Part shown: piece by piece, positions 11,531 through 20,318 of the stretch | How positions within the stretch are numbered: position 1 is the first letter of the stretch | How the letters are laid out: each line of letters begins with the position of its first letter | DNA from: an uncultured Methylibium sp. | GTDB taxonomy: Bacteria; Pseudomonadota; Gammaproteobacteria; Burkholderiales; Burkholderiaceae_C | Direction of reading: 5' to 3' | DNA: 52,504 bases | Assembly (NCBI RefSeq): GCF_902826655.1 | Contig: NZ_CADEFR010000024.1 | Coordinates: 1-52,504 of the forward strand | Translations under genes and position numbers: made by a program | Notes under the pieces: model-generated | The model's input: the letters and a program-made list of their open reading frames with translations, nothing else | What the model was told of the DNA's origin: nothing | The model's database searches: none

Positions 11531-14077
11531 ATGGCCGTCCCCGCGCCCGACTCCACCCTCGATCCACTCGCTTCGCCGCCGCGGCGCCTGTTCTGGGCAT
11601 GGTGGAAACGCCAGTCGCCGGCCCGGCAGGATCGCTTCGCCACGCTCGCGCCGCTGCTGTCGGTGCTGCTCTTCCTCGCGGCGATCATCACGGCCTTCTG
11701 GTATCTGCGCAACGAGGAATTCGAGCGCGAGCAGGAGTCGGTCAAGCGCGACACCGAGATCGCCCAGCAGCAGATTCGACTGCGGTTGATCGAGAACCAG
11801 GAGCAGCTCGTCCGCATGGCGCGCGAGGTCGCGACCCGCAGCATCGACCTCGACGAGTTCCTGGGCCAGGCGGTCAGCTTCGCGCGGGAGCGGCCCGAGA
11901 TCGTCAGTGTCAGCTGGCTCACGGCGGACCAGTCCGTCAAGGCGCACCACATGTCGCCCAATCACCCGGGCGATCCGGTGCGATGGCCCCAGGAGAACTC
12001 GACGACGACGGCCTCGCCCTCGCAGGTCACCGAGCCGGCCTGGGCCTTTGCCGCCGCCCGCGACCTGCGGCAACCGGTCTACTCGCGACCCTTCGAGGGC
12101 GGCGCGGCACAGGCCGTGTTCCAGGTCCACGTGCCGCTGGTCGATCGCAGCGCGTTCGCAGGCACGGTCGTCGCGGAGTATTCGGTGGAGGCGCTGTTGC
12201 GCTACTTCGTGCCGGCCGAGGTGACGCGCCGTCACGCGATCAGCCTGCTCGACAGCAACGAGCGCGTGCTCGCCAGCAGCGTCTCGCGCGAGCCGCCCGG
12301 CAGCACACGCCGCAGCGGCATCGTCCACGAGATCGCGCTCGCACCGTCCGGCAACGGCCTCGTGGTACGCGGCCAGGGGTGGCGCACCTCGATCGGCCTG
12401 ATCGGCAACACGCTGTTCTGGATGGTCGTGGCGCTGTCGGCCCTGACCGTGTGGATGCTGCTCGGCACGTGGCGCCACATGCGGCGGCGCTCGCAGATGC
12501 AGAGCACGCTGGTGTCCGAGACCAACTTCCGGCGCGCGATGGAGAACTCCATGCTGACCGGCATGCGGGCGATGGATCTCGAAGGCCGCATCAGCTACGT
12601 CAACCCGGCCTTCTGCGCGATGACCGGCTTCGCCGAGAGCGAACTGATCGGGAGGCTGCCGCCCTTCCCGCACTGGCCGCCCGACCGCATGGAGGAGAAC
12701 ACGCGCCTGCTGCAGCAGGAACTGCAGGGCCGCAGCCCGGCCGGCGGCATCGAGGTCAAGGTGATGCGCAAGGACGGGACGCTGTTCGACGCGCGCATGT
12801 ACGTCTCGCCGCTGATCGACGCCAAGGGCCACCAGACCGGCTGGATGACGTCGATGACCAACATCACCGAGGCCAAGCGCATCCGCGACCAGCTGTCGGC
12901 GTCGCACGAGCGCTTCACGACCGTGCTCGAGGGCCTCGAGGCGGCCGTGTCGGTGCTGTCCGTGGCCCAGGGCGAGCTGCTGTTCGCCAATCGCTCCTAC
13001 CGCCTGTGGTTCGGTGCCGACTCGCGCGGCCACGCGCAACTGGCAGGTGCCGAGGAGAACCTGGCCGCGCTGCGCGAGGCCGATGAGAGCGTCGACAACT
13101 TCGGCGGACTGCCCACGCAGGAGCTGACCGAGGCGGCCGGCGATGCCCGCGAGGTCTTCGTCGAACCGCTGCAGAAGTGGTTCGACGTGCGGGCGCGCTA
13201 CGTGCAGTGGACCGACGGCCGGCTCGCGCAGATGCTGATCGCCACCGACATCACCGCGCGCCGGCGCGCCGAGGAGCTGGCCTCGCACCAGGCCGAGAAG
13301 GCCCAGGTCACGAGCCGCCTGGTGACGATGGGCGAGATGGCCTCGAGCGTCGCCCACGAGTTGAACCAGCCGCTCACCGCGATCACGAACTACTGCAACG
13401 GCATGGTCTCGCGGGTCAAGGGGGACGCGATCGAGAAGCCGGACCTGATCGCCGCGCTGGAGAAGACCGCGCGCCAGGCGCAACGCGCCGGGCAGATCAT
13501 CCACCGCATCCGCGCCTTCGTGAAGCGCAGCGAGCCGCAGCGCCAGGCCGCCAAGGCGCGCGACATCGTCGAGGACGCGGTGGAACTGGCCGGTATCGAG
13601 ATCCGCCGACGCAACGTGCACATCCGCACCTACGTGGCACAGCGCCTGCCGGACCTGCAGGTCGACCCGATCCTGATCGAGCAGGTGCTGCTGAACCTGC
13701 TGAAGAACGCCGCCGAGGCGATCGACAACGCCCACCTGCCGCCGTCACGCCGCCACATCGAGCTGCGCGTCGTGCCCAAGCACACGCCCGAGGAAGGTGG
13801 CGTCATCGAGTTCAGCGTCACCGACCACGGCCCCGGCGTGCGCGACGAGGTGATGGCCCGTCTGTACGAGGCCTTCTTCTCCACCAAGCCCGACGGTCTG
13901 GGCATCGGGCTGTCGCTGTGCCGCTCGATCATCGAGTCGCACCGTGGCCGGATACGTGCCGAGAACCTCTACAATGGCAACGCCGTGACAGGCTGTCGCT
14001 TCGCCTTCACCCTGCCGGTCGAACTGGCCGCTCCGGCCGCCGAATCGGCCGGTCCCACGCTGATCGAAACCTCGTAA
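11531..14077 (+). CDS. Membrane PAS-domain sensor histidine kinase
   Basis: An 848-residue sensor. A first transmembrane helix (about 38-59) and a second (about 293-312) enclose a periplasmic sensing domain of roughly 230 residues. Two PAS domains follow (about 330-445 and 460-575). The HisKA motif MGEMASSVAHELNQPLTAITNY contains the phosphorylated His609, and an HATPase_c domain shows LLNLLKNAAEA, DHGPGV and GLGIGLSLCRSI. The kinase half is FixL/DctB-like. The signal is unknown. A GTG at 11462 would add 23 residues, but it has no ribosome site, so I prefer the ATG at 11531 behind a -10-like box. The response regulator gene begins 9 bases after its stop, so they form one operon. Its place next to aceE suggests, without proving, control of pyruvate metabolism. 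Confidence 0.9.
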   Translation: MAVPAPDSTLDPLASPPRRLFWAWWKRQSPARQDRFATLAPLLSVLLFLAAIITAFWYLRNEEFEREQESVKRDTEIAQQQIRLRLIENQEQLVRMAREVATRSIDLDEFLGQAVSFARERPEIVSVSWLTADQSVKAHHMSPNHPGDPVRWPQENSTTTASPSQVTEPAWAFAAARDLRQPVYSRPFEGGAAQAVFQVHVPLVDRSAFAGTVVAEYSVEALLRYFVPAEVTRRHAISLLDSNERVLASSVSREPPGSTRRSGIVHEIALAPSGNGLVVRGQGWRTSIGLIGNTLFWMVVALSALTVWMLLGTWRHMRRRSQMQSTLVSETNFRRAMENSMLTGMRAMDLEGRISYVNPAFCAMTGFAESELIGRLPPFPHWPPDRMEENTRLLQQELQGRSPAGGIEVKVMRKDGTLFDARMYVSPLIDAKGHQTGWMTSMTNITEAKRIRDQLSASHERFTTVLEGLEAAVSVLSVAQGELLFANRSYRLWFGADSRGHAQLAGAEENLAALREADESVDNFGGLPTQELTEAAGDAREVFVEPLQKWFDVRARYVQWTDGRLAQMLIATDITARRRAEELASHQAEKAQVTSRLVTMGEMASSVAHELNQPLTAITNYCNGMVSRVKGDAIEKPDLIAALEKTARQAQRAGQIIHRIRAFVKRSEPQRQAAKARDIVEDAVELAGIEIRRRNVHIRTYVAQRLPDLQVDPILIEQVLLNLLKNAAEAIDNAHLPPSRRHIELRVVPKHTPEEGGVIEFSVTDHGPGVRDEVMARLYEAFFSTKPDGLGIGLSLCRSIIESHRGRIRAENLYNGNAVTGCRFAFTLPVELAAPAAESAGPTLIETS

Positions 14078-14086
14078 AGAGCGCGC

Positions 14087-14710
14087 ATGAGCCTCATCCC
14101 GAAGAAGGGCACCGTGTACGTCGTCGATGACGACGAAGCCGTGCGCGACTCCCTGCAGTGGCTGCTCGAAGGCAAGGACTACCGCGTCAAGTGCTTCGAC
14201 TCGGCCGAGTCCTTCCTGTCGCGCTTCGACCCGCGCGAGGTCGCCTGCCTGATCGCCGACATCCGCATGGACGGCATGAGCGGCCTGGAGCTCCAGGACC
14301 GCCTGGTCGAGCGCAAGAGCCCGTTGCCGGTCGTCTTCATCACGGGCCATGGCGACGTGCCGATGGCCGTCACGACGATGAAGAAGGGCGCGATGGATTT
14401 CATCGAGAAGCCCTTCAAGGAAGAAGAGCTGCTCGGCCTCGTCGAACGCATGCTCGACCAGGCGCGCGCTGCCTTCAGCCAGCACCAGGAGGCCGCCAGC
14501 CGCGACGCGCTGCTGAGCCGACTGACGACGCGAGAGGCCCAGGTGCTCGAGCGCATCGTCGCCGGGCGTCTCAACAAGCAGATCGCGGACGACCTGGGCA
14601 TCAGCATCAAGACGGTCGAGGCGCACCGCGCCAACATCATGGAGAAGCTCAACGCCAACACCGTGGCCGATCTGCTGAAGATCGCGCTCGGGGCCCAGGC
14701 CAAGGCCTGA
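14087..14710 (+). CDS. FixJ-type two-component response regulator
   Basis: A 207-residue regulator. The receiver domain has the acidic pocket VVDDDEAVRDSL, the phosphorylated Asp58 in LIADIRMDGMSG, FITGHGDVPMAV and the conserved Lys in IEKPF. The C-terminal LuxR-type helix-turn-helix is LTTREAQVLERIVAGRLNKQIADDLGISIKTVEAHRANIMEKL. It should be phosphorylated by the kinase encoded just upstream and activate transcription. The LVxRML-type linker and overall sequence place it in the FixJ/TtrR/StyR group. Targets cannot be read from the sequence; the nearby aceE promoter region is the obvious candidate. Confidence 0.93.
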   Translation: MSLIPKKGTVYVVDDDEAVRDSLQWLLEGKDYRVKCFDSAESFLSRFDPREVACLIADIRMDGMSGLELQDRLVERKSPLPVVFITGHGDVPMAVTTMKKGAMDFIEKPFKEEELLGLVERMLDQARAAFSQHQEAASRDALLSRLTTREAQVLERIVAGRLNKQIADDLGISIKTVEAHRANIMEKLNANTVADLLKIALGAQAKA

Positions 14711-14727
14711 GGCCGATCCTGCCGACC

Positions 14728-14755
14728 AGGGCCGCCGCGAGCGGCCCTTTTCTTT
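14728..14755 (+). terminator. Rho-independent terminator after the two-component operon
   Basis: AGGGCCGC (14728-14735), a CGCGA loop and GCGGCCCT (14741-14748) form a perfect 8-bp stem followed by TTTCTTT. Confidence 0.85.
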
Positions 14756-14793
14756 GACGCCCGCTTCGACGAGGCAAGGACACAAGGACGCGC

Positions 14794-15645
14794 ATGACCG
14801 CCAAGACCATCGACGGCAACGCCCTCTCCCGCCATCTGCGCCACGAGGTGGCCGAGCGCGCCGCCCTGCTGCGCGAGCGGGGTATCACCCCCGGCCTCGC
14901 GGTGATCCTGGTCGGCGAGAACCCCGCCTCCCAGGTCTACGTGCGCAACAAGGTCAAGGCCTGCCACGACAACGGCCTGCACTCGGTGCTCGAGCACTAC
15001 CCCGCCGCGATGACCGAGGCCGAGTTGCTGGCCCGCATCAAGGCGCTCAACGCCGATGCCGCGATCCACGGCATCCTGGTCCAGCTGCCGCTGCCGGGCC
15101 ACATCGACGCGCATCGCGTGATCGAGACGATCGCGCCGGCCAAGGATGTCGACGGCTTCCACGTCGCGAGCGCCGGCGCGCTGATGGTCGGCCAGCCCGG
15201 CTTCAGGCCCTGCACGCCCTACGGCTGCATGAAGATGCTCGAGTCGATCGGCTGCGACCCCAAGGGCAAGCACGCGGTCGTGATCGGCCGCAGCAACATC
15301 GTCGGCAAGCCGATGGCGATGCTGCTGTTGCAAGCCAGCGCCACCGTCACCATCTGTCACAGCGCGACCGCCGATCTGGGCTTTCATACGCGGCAGGCCG
15401 ACATCGTGGTCGCCGCGGTCGGCAAGCGCAACGTGTTGACGGCGGACATGGTCAAGCCCGGCGCGGTCGTCATCGATGTCGGCATGAACCGCGACGAGCA
15501 CGGGCGCCTGTGCGGCGACGTCGACCATGCCGGGGTCGCCAAGGTGGCCGGCCACCTGACGCCGGTGCCGGGCGGCGTCGGCCCGATGACGATCACTATG
15601 CTGCTGATGAACACGATCGAATCCGCGGAACGCAACGCGGCCTGA
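14794..15645 (+). CDS. folD: Bifunctional methylenetetrahydrofolate dehydrogenase / methenyltetrahydrofolate cyclohydrolase
   Basis: A 283-residue cytosolic enzyme that interconverts 5,10-methylene- and 10-formyl-tetrahydrofolate with NADP. Diagnostic motifs: [15 protein letters not shown] (catalytic Tyr49 and Lys53), [20 protein letters not shown], the nucleotide site [14 protein letters not shown], and [13 protein letters not shown] near the C-terminus. Length is as expected. The start is supported by AAGGA about six bases upstream of the ATG. The M3 peptidase gene starts 35 bases after the stop. Confidence 0.97.
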   Translation: MTAKTIDGNALSRHLRHEVAERAALLRERGITPGLAVILVGENPASQVYVRNKVKACHDNGLHSVLEHYPAAMTEAELLARIKALNADAAIHGILVQLPLPGHIDAHRVIETIAPAKDVDGFHVASAGALMVGQPGFRPCTPYGCMKMLESIGCDPKGKHAVVIGRSNIVGKPMAMLLLQASATVTICHSATADLGFHTRQADIVVAAVGKRNVLTADMVKPGAVVIDVGMNRDEHGRLCGDVDHAGVAKVAGHLTPVPGGVGPMTITMLLMNTIESAERNAA

Positions 15646-15680
15646 CACTGTCACAGACATCCCGGACACCGGTCACGACC

Positions 15681-17729
15681 ATGAGCAATCCCCTCCTCGA
15701 CTCCGCGGCCCTGCCGCGCTTCGACGCCATCCGCCCGGCCCACGTCGCCCCGGCGATCGATGCGCTGCTGGCCGAAGCCCAGGCCGCGCTCGACAAGGCC
15801 ACCGGCCCCGCGGTCCCGGCCGACTACGACGCGCTGTCGGCGGTGCTCGATGTCGCCACCGAACGCCTGGGCCGCGCCTGGGGCGCCGTGAGCCACCTCA
15901 ACGCCGTCGCCGACACGCCCGAGCTGCGCGCCGCCTACACCGAGGCCCTGCCCAAGGTCACCGACTTCTACACCCAGCTCGGCGCCGACGAGCGGCTCTA
16001 CGCCAAGTACAAGGCCATCGCCGGTGGCTCGCAGGCCGAGGCGCTGAATGCCGCGCGCCGCAAGGCCTTGTCCAACGCCATGCGCGACTTCGTGCTGTCG
16101 GGCGCCGAACTGCAGGGCGCGGGCAAGGAGCGCTTCGCCGCCATCCAGGCGCGCCAGGCCGAGCTGGGCCAGGCCTTCTCCGAGCACGTGCTCGACGCCA
16201 CCGATGCCTGGAGCCACGTCGCCACCGAGGCGGAACTGGCGGGCGTCCCCGACGACGTCAATGCCGCCACGCGCGCCGCTGCGGCCGCCGACGGCCTGGC
16301 GAGCGGCCACAAGCTGACCCTGCACATGCCCGTCTACCTGCCGGTGATGCAGTACGCGCAGGACCGCGGCCTGCGCGAGCGCCTCTACCGCGCCCACGTC
16401 ACCCGCGCCTCCGAGGCCGGCCCGGCCGAGCGCGACAACAGCACGGTGATGCGCGAGATCCTGGCCCTGCGCGAGGAGGAAGCCCGGCTGCTCGGCTACG
16501 CCAGCTTCGCCGAGGTCTCGCTGGTGCCCAAGATGGCCGACTCGCCGCAGCAGGTCGAGACCTTCCTGCGCGACCTGGCCCGCCGCGCCCGGCCGCACGC
16601 CGAGCGCGACCTCGCCGAGCTGCGCGACTTCGCCCGCAGCGAGCTCGGTCTCACGGACCTGCAGGCCTGGGACATCGCCTACGCATCCGAAAAGCTCAAG
16701 GAGGCGCGCTACGCCTTCAGCGACACCGAGGTGAAGCAGTACTTCACCGAGCCCAAGGTGCTGGCCGGCCTGTTCAGGATCATCGAGACCCTGTTCGAGG
16801 TGGCGATCCGCCCCGACAGCGCGCCGGTATGGAACGAAAGCGTGCGCTTCTTCCGCATCGACCGCACGGACCCGCAGGGGCCTGACGGCGCCCGCCAGCT
16901 CGTCGGCCAGTTCTACCTCGACCCGTACGCGCGCCCCGGCAAGCGCCCCGGCGCCTGGATGGACGACGTGCGCGGGCGCTGGGCCCGGCCCGAGGGCGGG
17001 CTGCAGACGCCGGTGGCCCAGCTGGTCTGCAACTTCGCAGCGCCCGTCAACGGCAAGCCCGCGCTGCTGTCGCACGACGACGTGACGACCCTGTTCCACG
17101 AGTTCGGCCACGGCCTGCACCACATGCTGACCCAGGTGGACGAGATCGGCGTGGCCGGCATCTCCGGCGTCGAGTGGGACGCGGTCGAGTTGCCGAGCCA
17201 GTTCATGGAGAACTTCTGCTGGGAGTGGGAGGTCGTGCGCCACATGACGGCACACGTCGACAGCGGCGAGCCGCTGCCGCGCGCGCTGTTCGACAAGATG
17301 CTCGCCGCGCGCAACTTCCAGAGCGGCTTGCAGACGCTGCGCCAGGTCGAGTTCGCGCTGTTCGACATGCGCATCCACGCCGAGCCGGCGGCGGCGATCG
17401 ACATCCAGCGCTCGATCGACGCGGTGCGCCGCGAGATCGCGGTGCTGCAGCCGCCGGCCTTCAACCGCTTCCAGCACAGCTTCTCGCACATCTTCGCGGG
17501 CGGCTATGCGGCCGGCTACTACAGCTACAAGTGGGCCGAGGTGCTGAGCGCCGACGCCTACGCGGCCTTCGAAGAGGAAGGCGTGTTCAATCCCGCCGTG
17601 GGCCGCCGCTACCGCGAGGCCATCCTGGAAGCCGGCGGCAGCCGCCCGGCGATCGAGAGCTTCAAGGCCTTCCGCGGCCGCGAGCCGCGCATCGACGCCC
17701 TGCTGCGCCACCAGGGCATGGCAGACTGA
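15681..17729 (+). CDS. prlC: M3-family oligopeptidase (oligopeptidase A type)
   Basis: A 682-residue zinc metallopeptidase that trims short peptides in the cytoplasm. The zinc motif is TLFHEFGHGLHHML with His473, Glu474 and His477; the third ligand Glu lies in SQFMENFCWEW about 25 residues later. The C-terminal signature FNRFQHSFSHIFAGGYAAGYYSYKWAEVLSADAYAAF fits oligopeptidase A/PrlC rather than the dipeptidyl carboxypeptidase Dcp, though the split is not absolute. The start ATG precedes SNPLLDSAALPRFDAIRPAHV, the usual N-terminus. No good ribosome site is visible, so translation may be coupled to folD or the message may use another route. Confidence 0.93.
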   Translation: MSNPLLDSAALPRFDAIRPAHVAPAIDALLAEAQAALDKATGPAVPADYDALSAVLDVATERLGRAWGAVSHLNAVADTPELRAAYTEALPKVTDFYTQLGADERLYAKYKAIAGGSQAEALNAARRKALSNAMRDFVLSGAELQGAGKERFAAIQARQAELGQAFSEHVLDATDAWSHVATEAELAGVPDDVNAATRAAAAADGLASGHKLTLHMPVYLPVMQYAQDRGLRERLYRAHVTRASEAGPAERDNSTVMREILALREEEARLLGYASFAEVSLVPKMADSPQQVETFLRDLARRARPHAERDLAELRDFARSELGLTDLQAWDIAYASEKLKEARYAFSDTEVKQYFTEPKVLAGLFRIIETLFEVAIRPDSAPVWNESVRFFRIDRTDPQGPDGARQLVGQFYLDPYARPGKRPGAWMDDVRGRWARPEGGLQTPVAQLVCNFAAPVNGKPALLSHDDVTTLFHEFGHGLHHMLTQVDEIGVAGISGVEWDAVELPSQFMENFCWEWEVVRHMTAHVDSGEPLPRALFDKMLAARNFQSGLQTLRQVEFALFDMRIHAEPAAAIDIQRSIDAVRREIAVLQPPAFNRFQHSFSHIFAGGYAAGYYSYKWAEVLSADAYAAFEEEGVFNPAVGRRYREAILEAGGSRPAIESFKAFRGREPRIDALLRHQGMAD

Positions 17730-17761
17730 CAGCCTGTGCTTCACACTTGGGGGACTCCGCG

Positions 17762-18382
17762 ATGACCCACCAACCCGTTGTCCGCGCGCTGCTGGTCCTC
17801 GGCCTGCTCGGGGCCGCCGGCTCGCCGCTGCTGGCCCAGTACAAGGTGGTCGACCCCGACGGCCGTGTCACCTACACCGACCGCCCGACGCCGTCGAGCA
17901 CGGCCAAGGTGCAGCCGATCCGCACCACGCCCGGCAGCGAAACCGTGTCGTCGCTGCCCTACGAGCTGCGCCAGGTCGCCGAGCGCTATCCGGTCACGCT
18001 GTACAGCGGCGACAACTGCGACGCCTGCACGGCCGGGCGCAACATGCTGCGCCAGCGCGGCGTCCCCTTCACCGAGAAGACCGTCAAGACCGATGCCGAC
18101 ATCCAGGCGCTGAAGCGCCTCGAGTCCAGCAGCGAGCTGCCGGTGCTGCGCATCGGCACGCAGCAGCTCAAGGGCTACACCGACGCCGAGTGGCGCAGCT
18201 ACCTCGACGCCGCCGGCTACCCGGCGCAGTCCAGGTTGCCGGCCAGCTACAAGAGCGCCGACCCGGCACCGCTGGTCGGCCAGACCACCGCGACGCCGCC
18301 CGCCCGGCCCGCGGCACCACCGCAGCCGCCGGCCCAGTTGCCGCCCGCGCTCGAGACAGCGCCGCAGGGCATCCGCTTCTAG
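17762..18382 (+). CDS. Secreted DUF4124 / glutaredoxin-like protein
   Basis: A 206-residue exported protein. A signal peptide (MTHQPVVRALLVLGLLGAAGSPLLA) is followed by a DUF4124-type module, QYKVVDPDGRVTYTDRPTP (about 26-45), and then a glutaredoxin-fold domain (about 77-155) with the redox motif GDNCDACTAG (CxxC) and LPVLRIG for the cis-proline. The tail (about 170-206) is rich in Pro and Ala and probably unstructured. Such fusions occur in Burkholderiales. A periplasmic thiol-disulfide role is likely but the partner is unknown. The ATG follows GGGGA at good spacing, 32 bases after the peptidase stop. Confidence 0.85.
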   Translation: MTHQPVVRALLVLGLLGAAGSPLLAQYKVVDPDGRVTYTDRPTPSSTAKVQPIRTTPGSETVSSLPYELRQVAERYPVTLYSGDNCDACTAGRNMLRQRGVPFTEKTVKTDADIQALKRLESSSELPVLRIGTQQLKGYTDAEWRSYLDAAGYPAQSRLPASYKSADPAPLVGQTTATPPARPAAPPQPPAQLPPALETAPQGIRF

Positions 18383-18390
18383 CGCCGCTC

Positions 18391-18430
18391 TCAAGCAAAT
18401 GTGGCTCCGCCACTTTGCTTGAACCCCCGC
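18391..18430. repeat. REP-like hairpin element between convergent genes
   Basis: TCAAGCAAA pairs with TTTGCTTGA (18391-18399 and 18414-18422), with an inner GTGG/CCAC stem around CTCCG, followed by a CCCCCGC run. It sits between the ends of the convergent glutaredoxin-like gene and rpiA, where it can act as a bidirectional terminator. Its core TTTGCTT-GAA-CCCCCGC recurs inverted at 32364-32379, which suggests a dispersed repeat family. Confidence 0.65.
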
Positions 18431-18439
18431 GGGGGGCGC

Positions 18440-19099
18440 TCAGTAGCGCAGCGTCTGCACGCCCTCGGGCGTGCCCAGCAGGCAGACGCTGGCGCGGTGG
18501 CGCGCGAACACGCCGACCGTCACCACGCCGGGCCACTGGTTCACCTCGGTCTCGAAGGCCAGCGGCTCGGCGATGCGCAGGCCGTGCACGTCGACGATGC
18601 ACTGGCCGTTGTCGGTCACCACCCCCTCGCGCACGCGGGCGTCGCCGCCCAGCGCCGCGAAACGGCGGCGGACCTGCGCCACCGCCATCGGCACCACCTC
18701 GACCGGCAGCGGAAACCGCCCCAGCACGTCGACGCGCTTGGAGGCATCGGCGATGCACACGAAGCGCAGGGCCAGGTCGGCGACGATCTTCTCGCGCGTC
18801 AGCGCCGCGCCTCCGCCCTTGATCATGCAGCCCTGCGGGTCGATCTCGTCGGCGCCGTCGACGTAGACCGGCAGGGACTCGACCTCGCTCGCCTCGAAGA
18901 CCCGGATGCCATGGGCCTGCAGCCGCTCGGTGCTGCGCACCGAACTCGACACCGCGCCGGCGATCTGCGACTTGATCCCCGCCAGCGCGTCGATGAAGCA
19001 GTCGACCGTCGAGCCGGTGCCCACGCCGACGATGCTGCCGGCCACGACGTGATCCAGCGCGGCGCGCCCGACGAGGGCCTTGAGTTCGTCCTGGTTCAT
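18440..19099 (-). CDS. rpiA: Ribose-5-phosphate isomerase A
   Basis: A 219-residue enzyme of the pentose phosphate pathway that interconverts ribose 5-phosphate and ribulose 5-phosphate. Family motifs: [16 protein letters not shown] (phosphate loop), [28 protein letters not shown] (catalytic region) and [11 protein letters not shown]. Length matches E. coli RpiA (219). The minus-strand promoter region contains GATAAT about 25 bases upstream of the ATG and shares the gap with the divergent pyrD gene. Confidence 0.97.
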   Translation of the reverse strand: MNQDELKALVGRAALDHVVAGSIVGVGTGSTVDCFIDALAGIKSQIAGAVSSSVRSTERLQAHGIRVFEASEVESLPVYVDGADEIDPQGCMIKGGGAALTREKIVADLALRFVCIADASKRVDVLGRFPLPVEVVPMAVAQVRRRFAALGGDARVREGVVTDNGQCIVDVHGLRIAEPLAFETEVNQWPGVVTVGVFARHRASVCLLGTPEGVQTLRY

Positions 19100-19155
19100 G
19101 CATTCGCCTCGGGTTGCGACCGCATTATCCCGGCCGCTGCCGGCAGGGCCTCTGG

Positions 19156-19161
19156 GACAAT
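19156..19161 (+). promoter_or_regulatory. -10 element GACAAT six bases before the pyrD ATG
   Basis: GACAAT, then CCGCCC, then the ATG at 19168; no Shine-Dalgarno sequence. Same layout and nearly the same bases as upstream of the sensor kinase gene at 11531, consistent with a leaderless transcript. Confidence 0.5.
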
Positions 19162-19167
19162 CCGCCC

Positions 19168-20202
19168 ATGCCTCTCGTTCCCTACGCCCTGGCGCGCCCT
19201 TTCCTCTTCGGCCTCGATGCCGAGCATGCGCACGAGCTGACGCTGGCCGCCATCGCGCGGCTGCAGGACACGCCGCTGCAGTGCACCTGGCAGCAGGCGC
19301 GCGTCGACGACCCTGTCACGGTGGCCGGCCTGCGCTTCCCCAACCGCGTCGGCCTGGCCGCCGGCCTGGACAAGAACGGCCGCTGCATCGACGGCCTGGG
19401 GGCGATGGGCTTCGGTTTCATCGAGGTCGGCACCGTCACGCCCAAGGCCCAGCCCGGCAACCCGAAGCCGCGCCTGTTCCGGCTGACGGCGGCGGACGCG
19501 CTGATCAACCGCCTGGGCTTCAACAACGACGGGCTCGAGGCCTTCGTCGCCAACGTGCGGCGCGCGCGCTTCCGCGAGCGCGGCGGCGTGCTCGGGCTCA
19601 ACATCGGCAAGAACGCCGCGACGCCGATCGAGGACGCCGCCTCGGACTACCTGCTGGGCCTGGACGGCGTGTTCCCGCACGCCGACTACGTGACCGTCAA
19701 CATCTCCAGCCCCAACACCAAGAACCTGCGCAGCCTGCAGAGCGACGCGGCGCTCGACGCGCTGCTCGGCGCGCTGCAGGAGCGGCGCCAGCAGCTCGTC
19801 GCGCAGCACCGGCGCAGCGTGCCGATGTTCGTGAAGATCGCACCCGACCTCGACGAAGCCCAGGTCGGCGTGATCGCCGCCACGCTGCGCAGGAACGCGA
19901 TCGACGGCGTGATCGCCACCAACACGACGCTCGCGCGCGACGCGGTGCAGGGCCTGCCGCACGCCGGCGAGGTCGGCGGCCTCAGCGGCCGACCCGTCGC
20001 CGACGCCAGCAACCGCGTGATCGGCCAGCTGCGCGCAGCGCTCGGCGCCGGCTATCCCATCATCGGCGTGGGCGGCGTGATGAGCGGCGCCGACGCCCGG
20101 GCCAAGCGCGCCGCGGGCGCCGACCTGGTGCAGATCTACACCGGACTGATCTACCGCGGCCCCGCCCTCGTTCCGGAGGCCGCGCAGGCCCTGCGCGGCT
20201 GA
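19168..20202 (+). CDS. pyrD: Dihydroorotate dehydrogenase, quinone-dependent (class 2)
   Basis: A 344-residue FMN enzyme that oxidises dihydroorotate to orotate in pyrimidine synthesis and passes electrons to quinone at the inner membrane. The N-terminal amphipathic region [24 protein letters not shown] is the class 2 membrane-association module. Catalytic and FMN motifs: [54 protein letters not shown] (active-site Ser) and [13 protein letters not shown]. The ATG at 19168 gives the conventional N-terminus; a longer frame to 19114 has no family support. Confidence 0.97.
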   Translation: MPLVPYALARPFLFGLDAEHAHELTLAAIARLQDTPLQCTWQQARVDDPVTVAGLRFPNRVGLAAGLDKNGRCIDGLGAMGFGFIEVGTVTPKAQPGNPKPRLFRLTAADALINRLGFNNDGLEAFVANVRRARFRERGGVLGLNIGKNAATPIEDAASDYLLGLDGVFPHADYVTVNISSPNTKNLRSLQSDAALDALLGALQERRQQLVAQHRRSVPMFVKIAPDLDEAQVGVIAATLRRNAIDGVIATNTTLARDAVQGLPHAGEVGGLSGRPVADASNRVIGQLRAALGAGYPIIGVGGVMSGADARAKRAAGADLVQIYTGLIYRGPALVPEAAQALRG

Positions 20203-20225
20203 CCCCGCCCCCCGCGCCCAGGGGC

Positions 20226-20253
20226 CCCGGCTCGGGCACTGCCGCGAGCCGGG
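20226..20253 (+). terminator. Hairpin after pyrD
   Basis: CCCGGCTCG (20226-20234) and CGAGCCGGG (20245-20253) form a perfect 9-bp stem 24 bases after the pyrD stop. There is no T-run, so it may be a weak terminator. Its last three bases are shared with the larger inverted repeat that follows. Confidence 0.45.
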
Positions 20254-20299
20254 CCTTCGCCCCGGTGCTAAGCTGCGCGCCCCACCGGGGCGAAGGCCC
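20251..20299. promoter_or_regulatory. 17-bp perfect inverted repeat upstream of the class V aminotransferase
   Basis: GGGCCTTCGCCCCGGTG (20251-20267) and its exact reverse complement (20283-20299) flank a 15-base spacer holding TAAGCT, a possible -10 box. The gene's ATG is at 20319. As RNA it would be a very stable hairpin; as DNA it could be an operator around the promoter. No T-run follows. Confidence 0.55.
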
Positions 20300-20318
20300 C
20301 CGCTTCACGGAATCCAAC

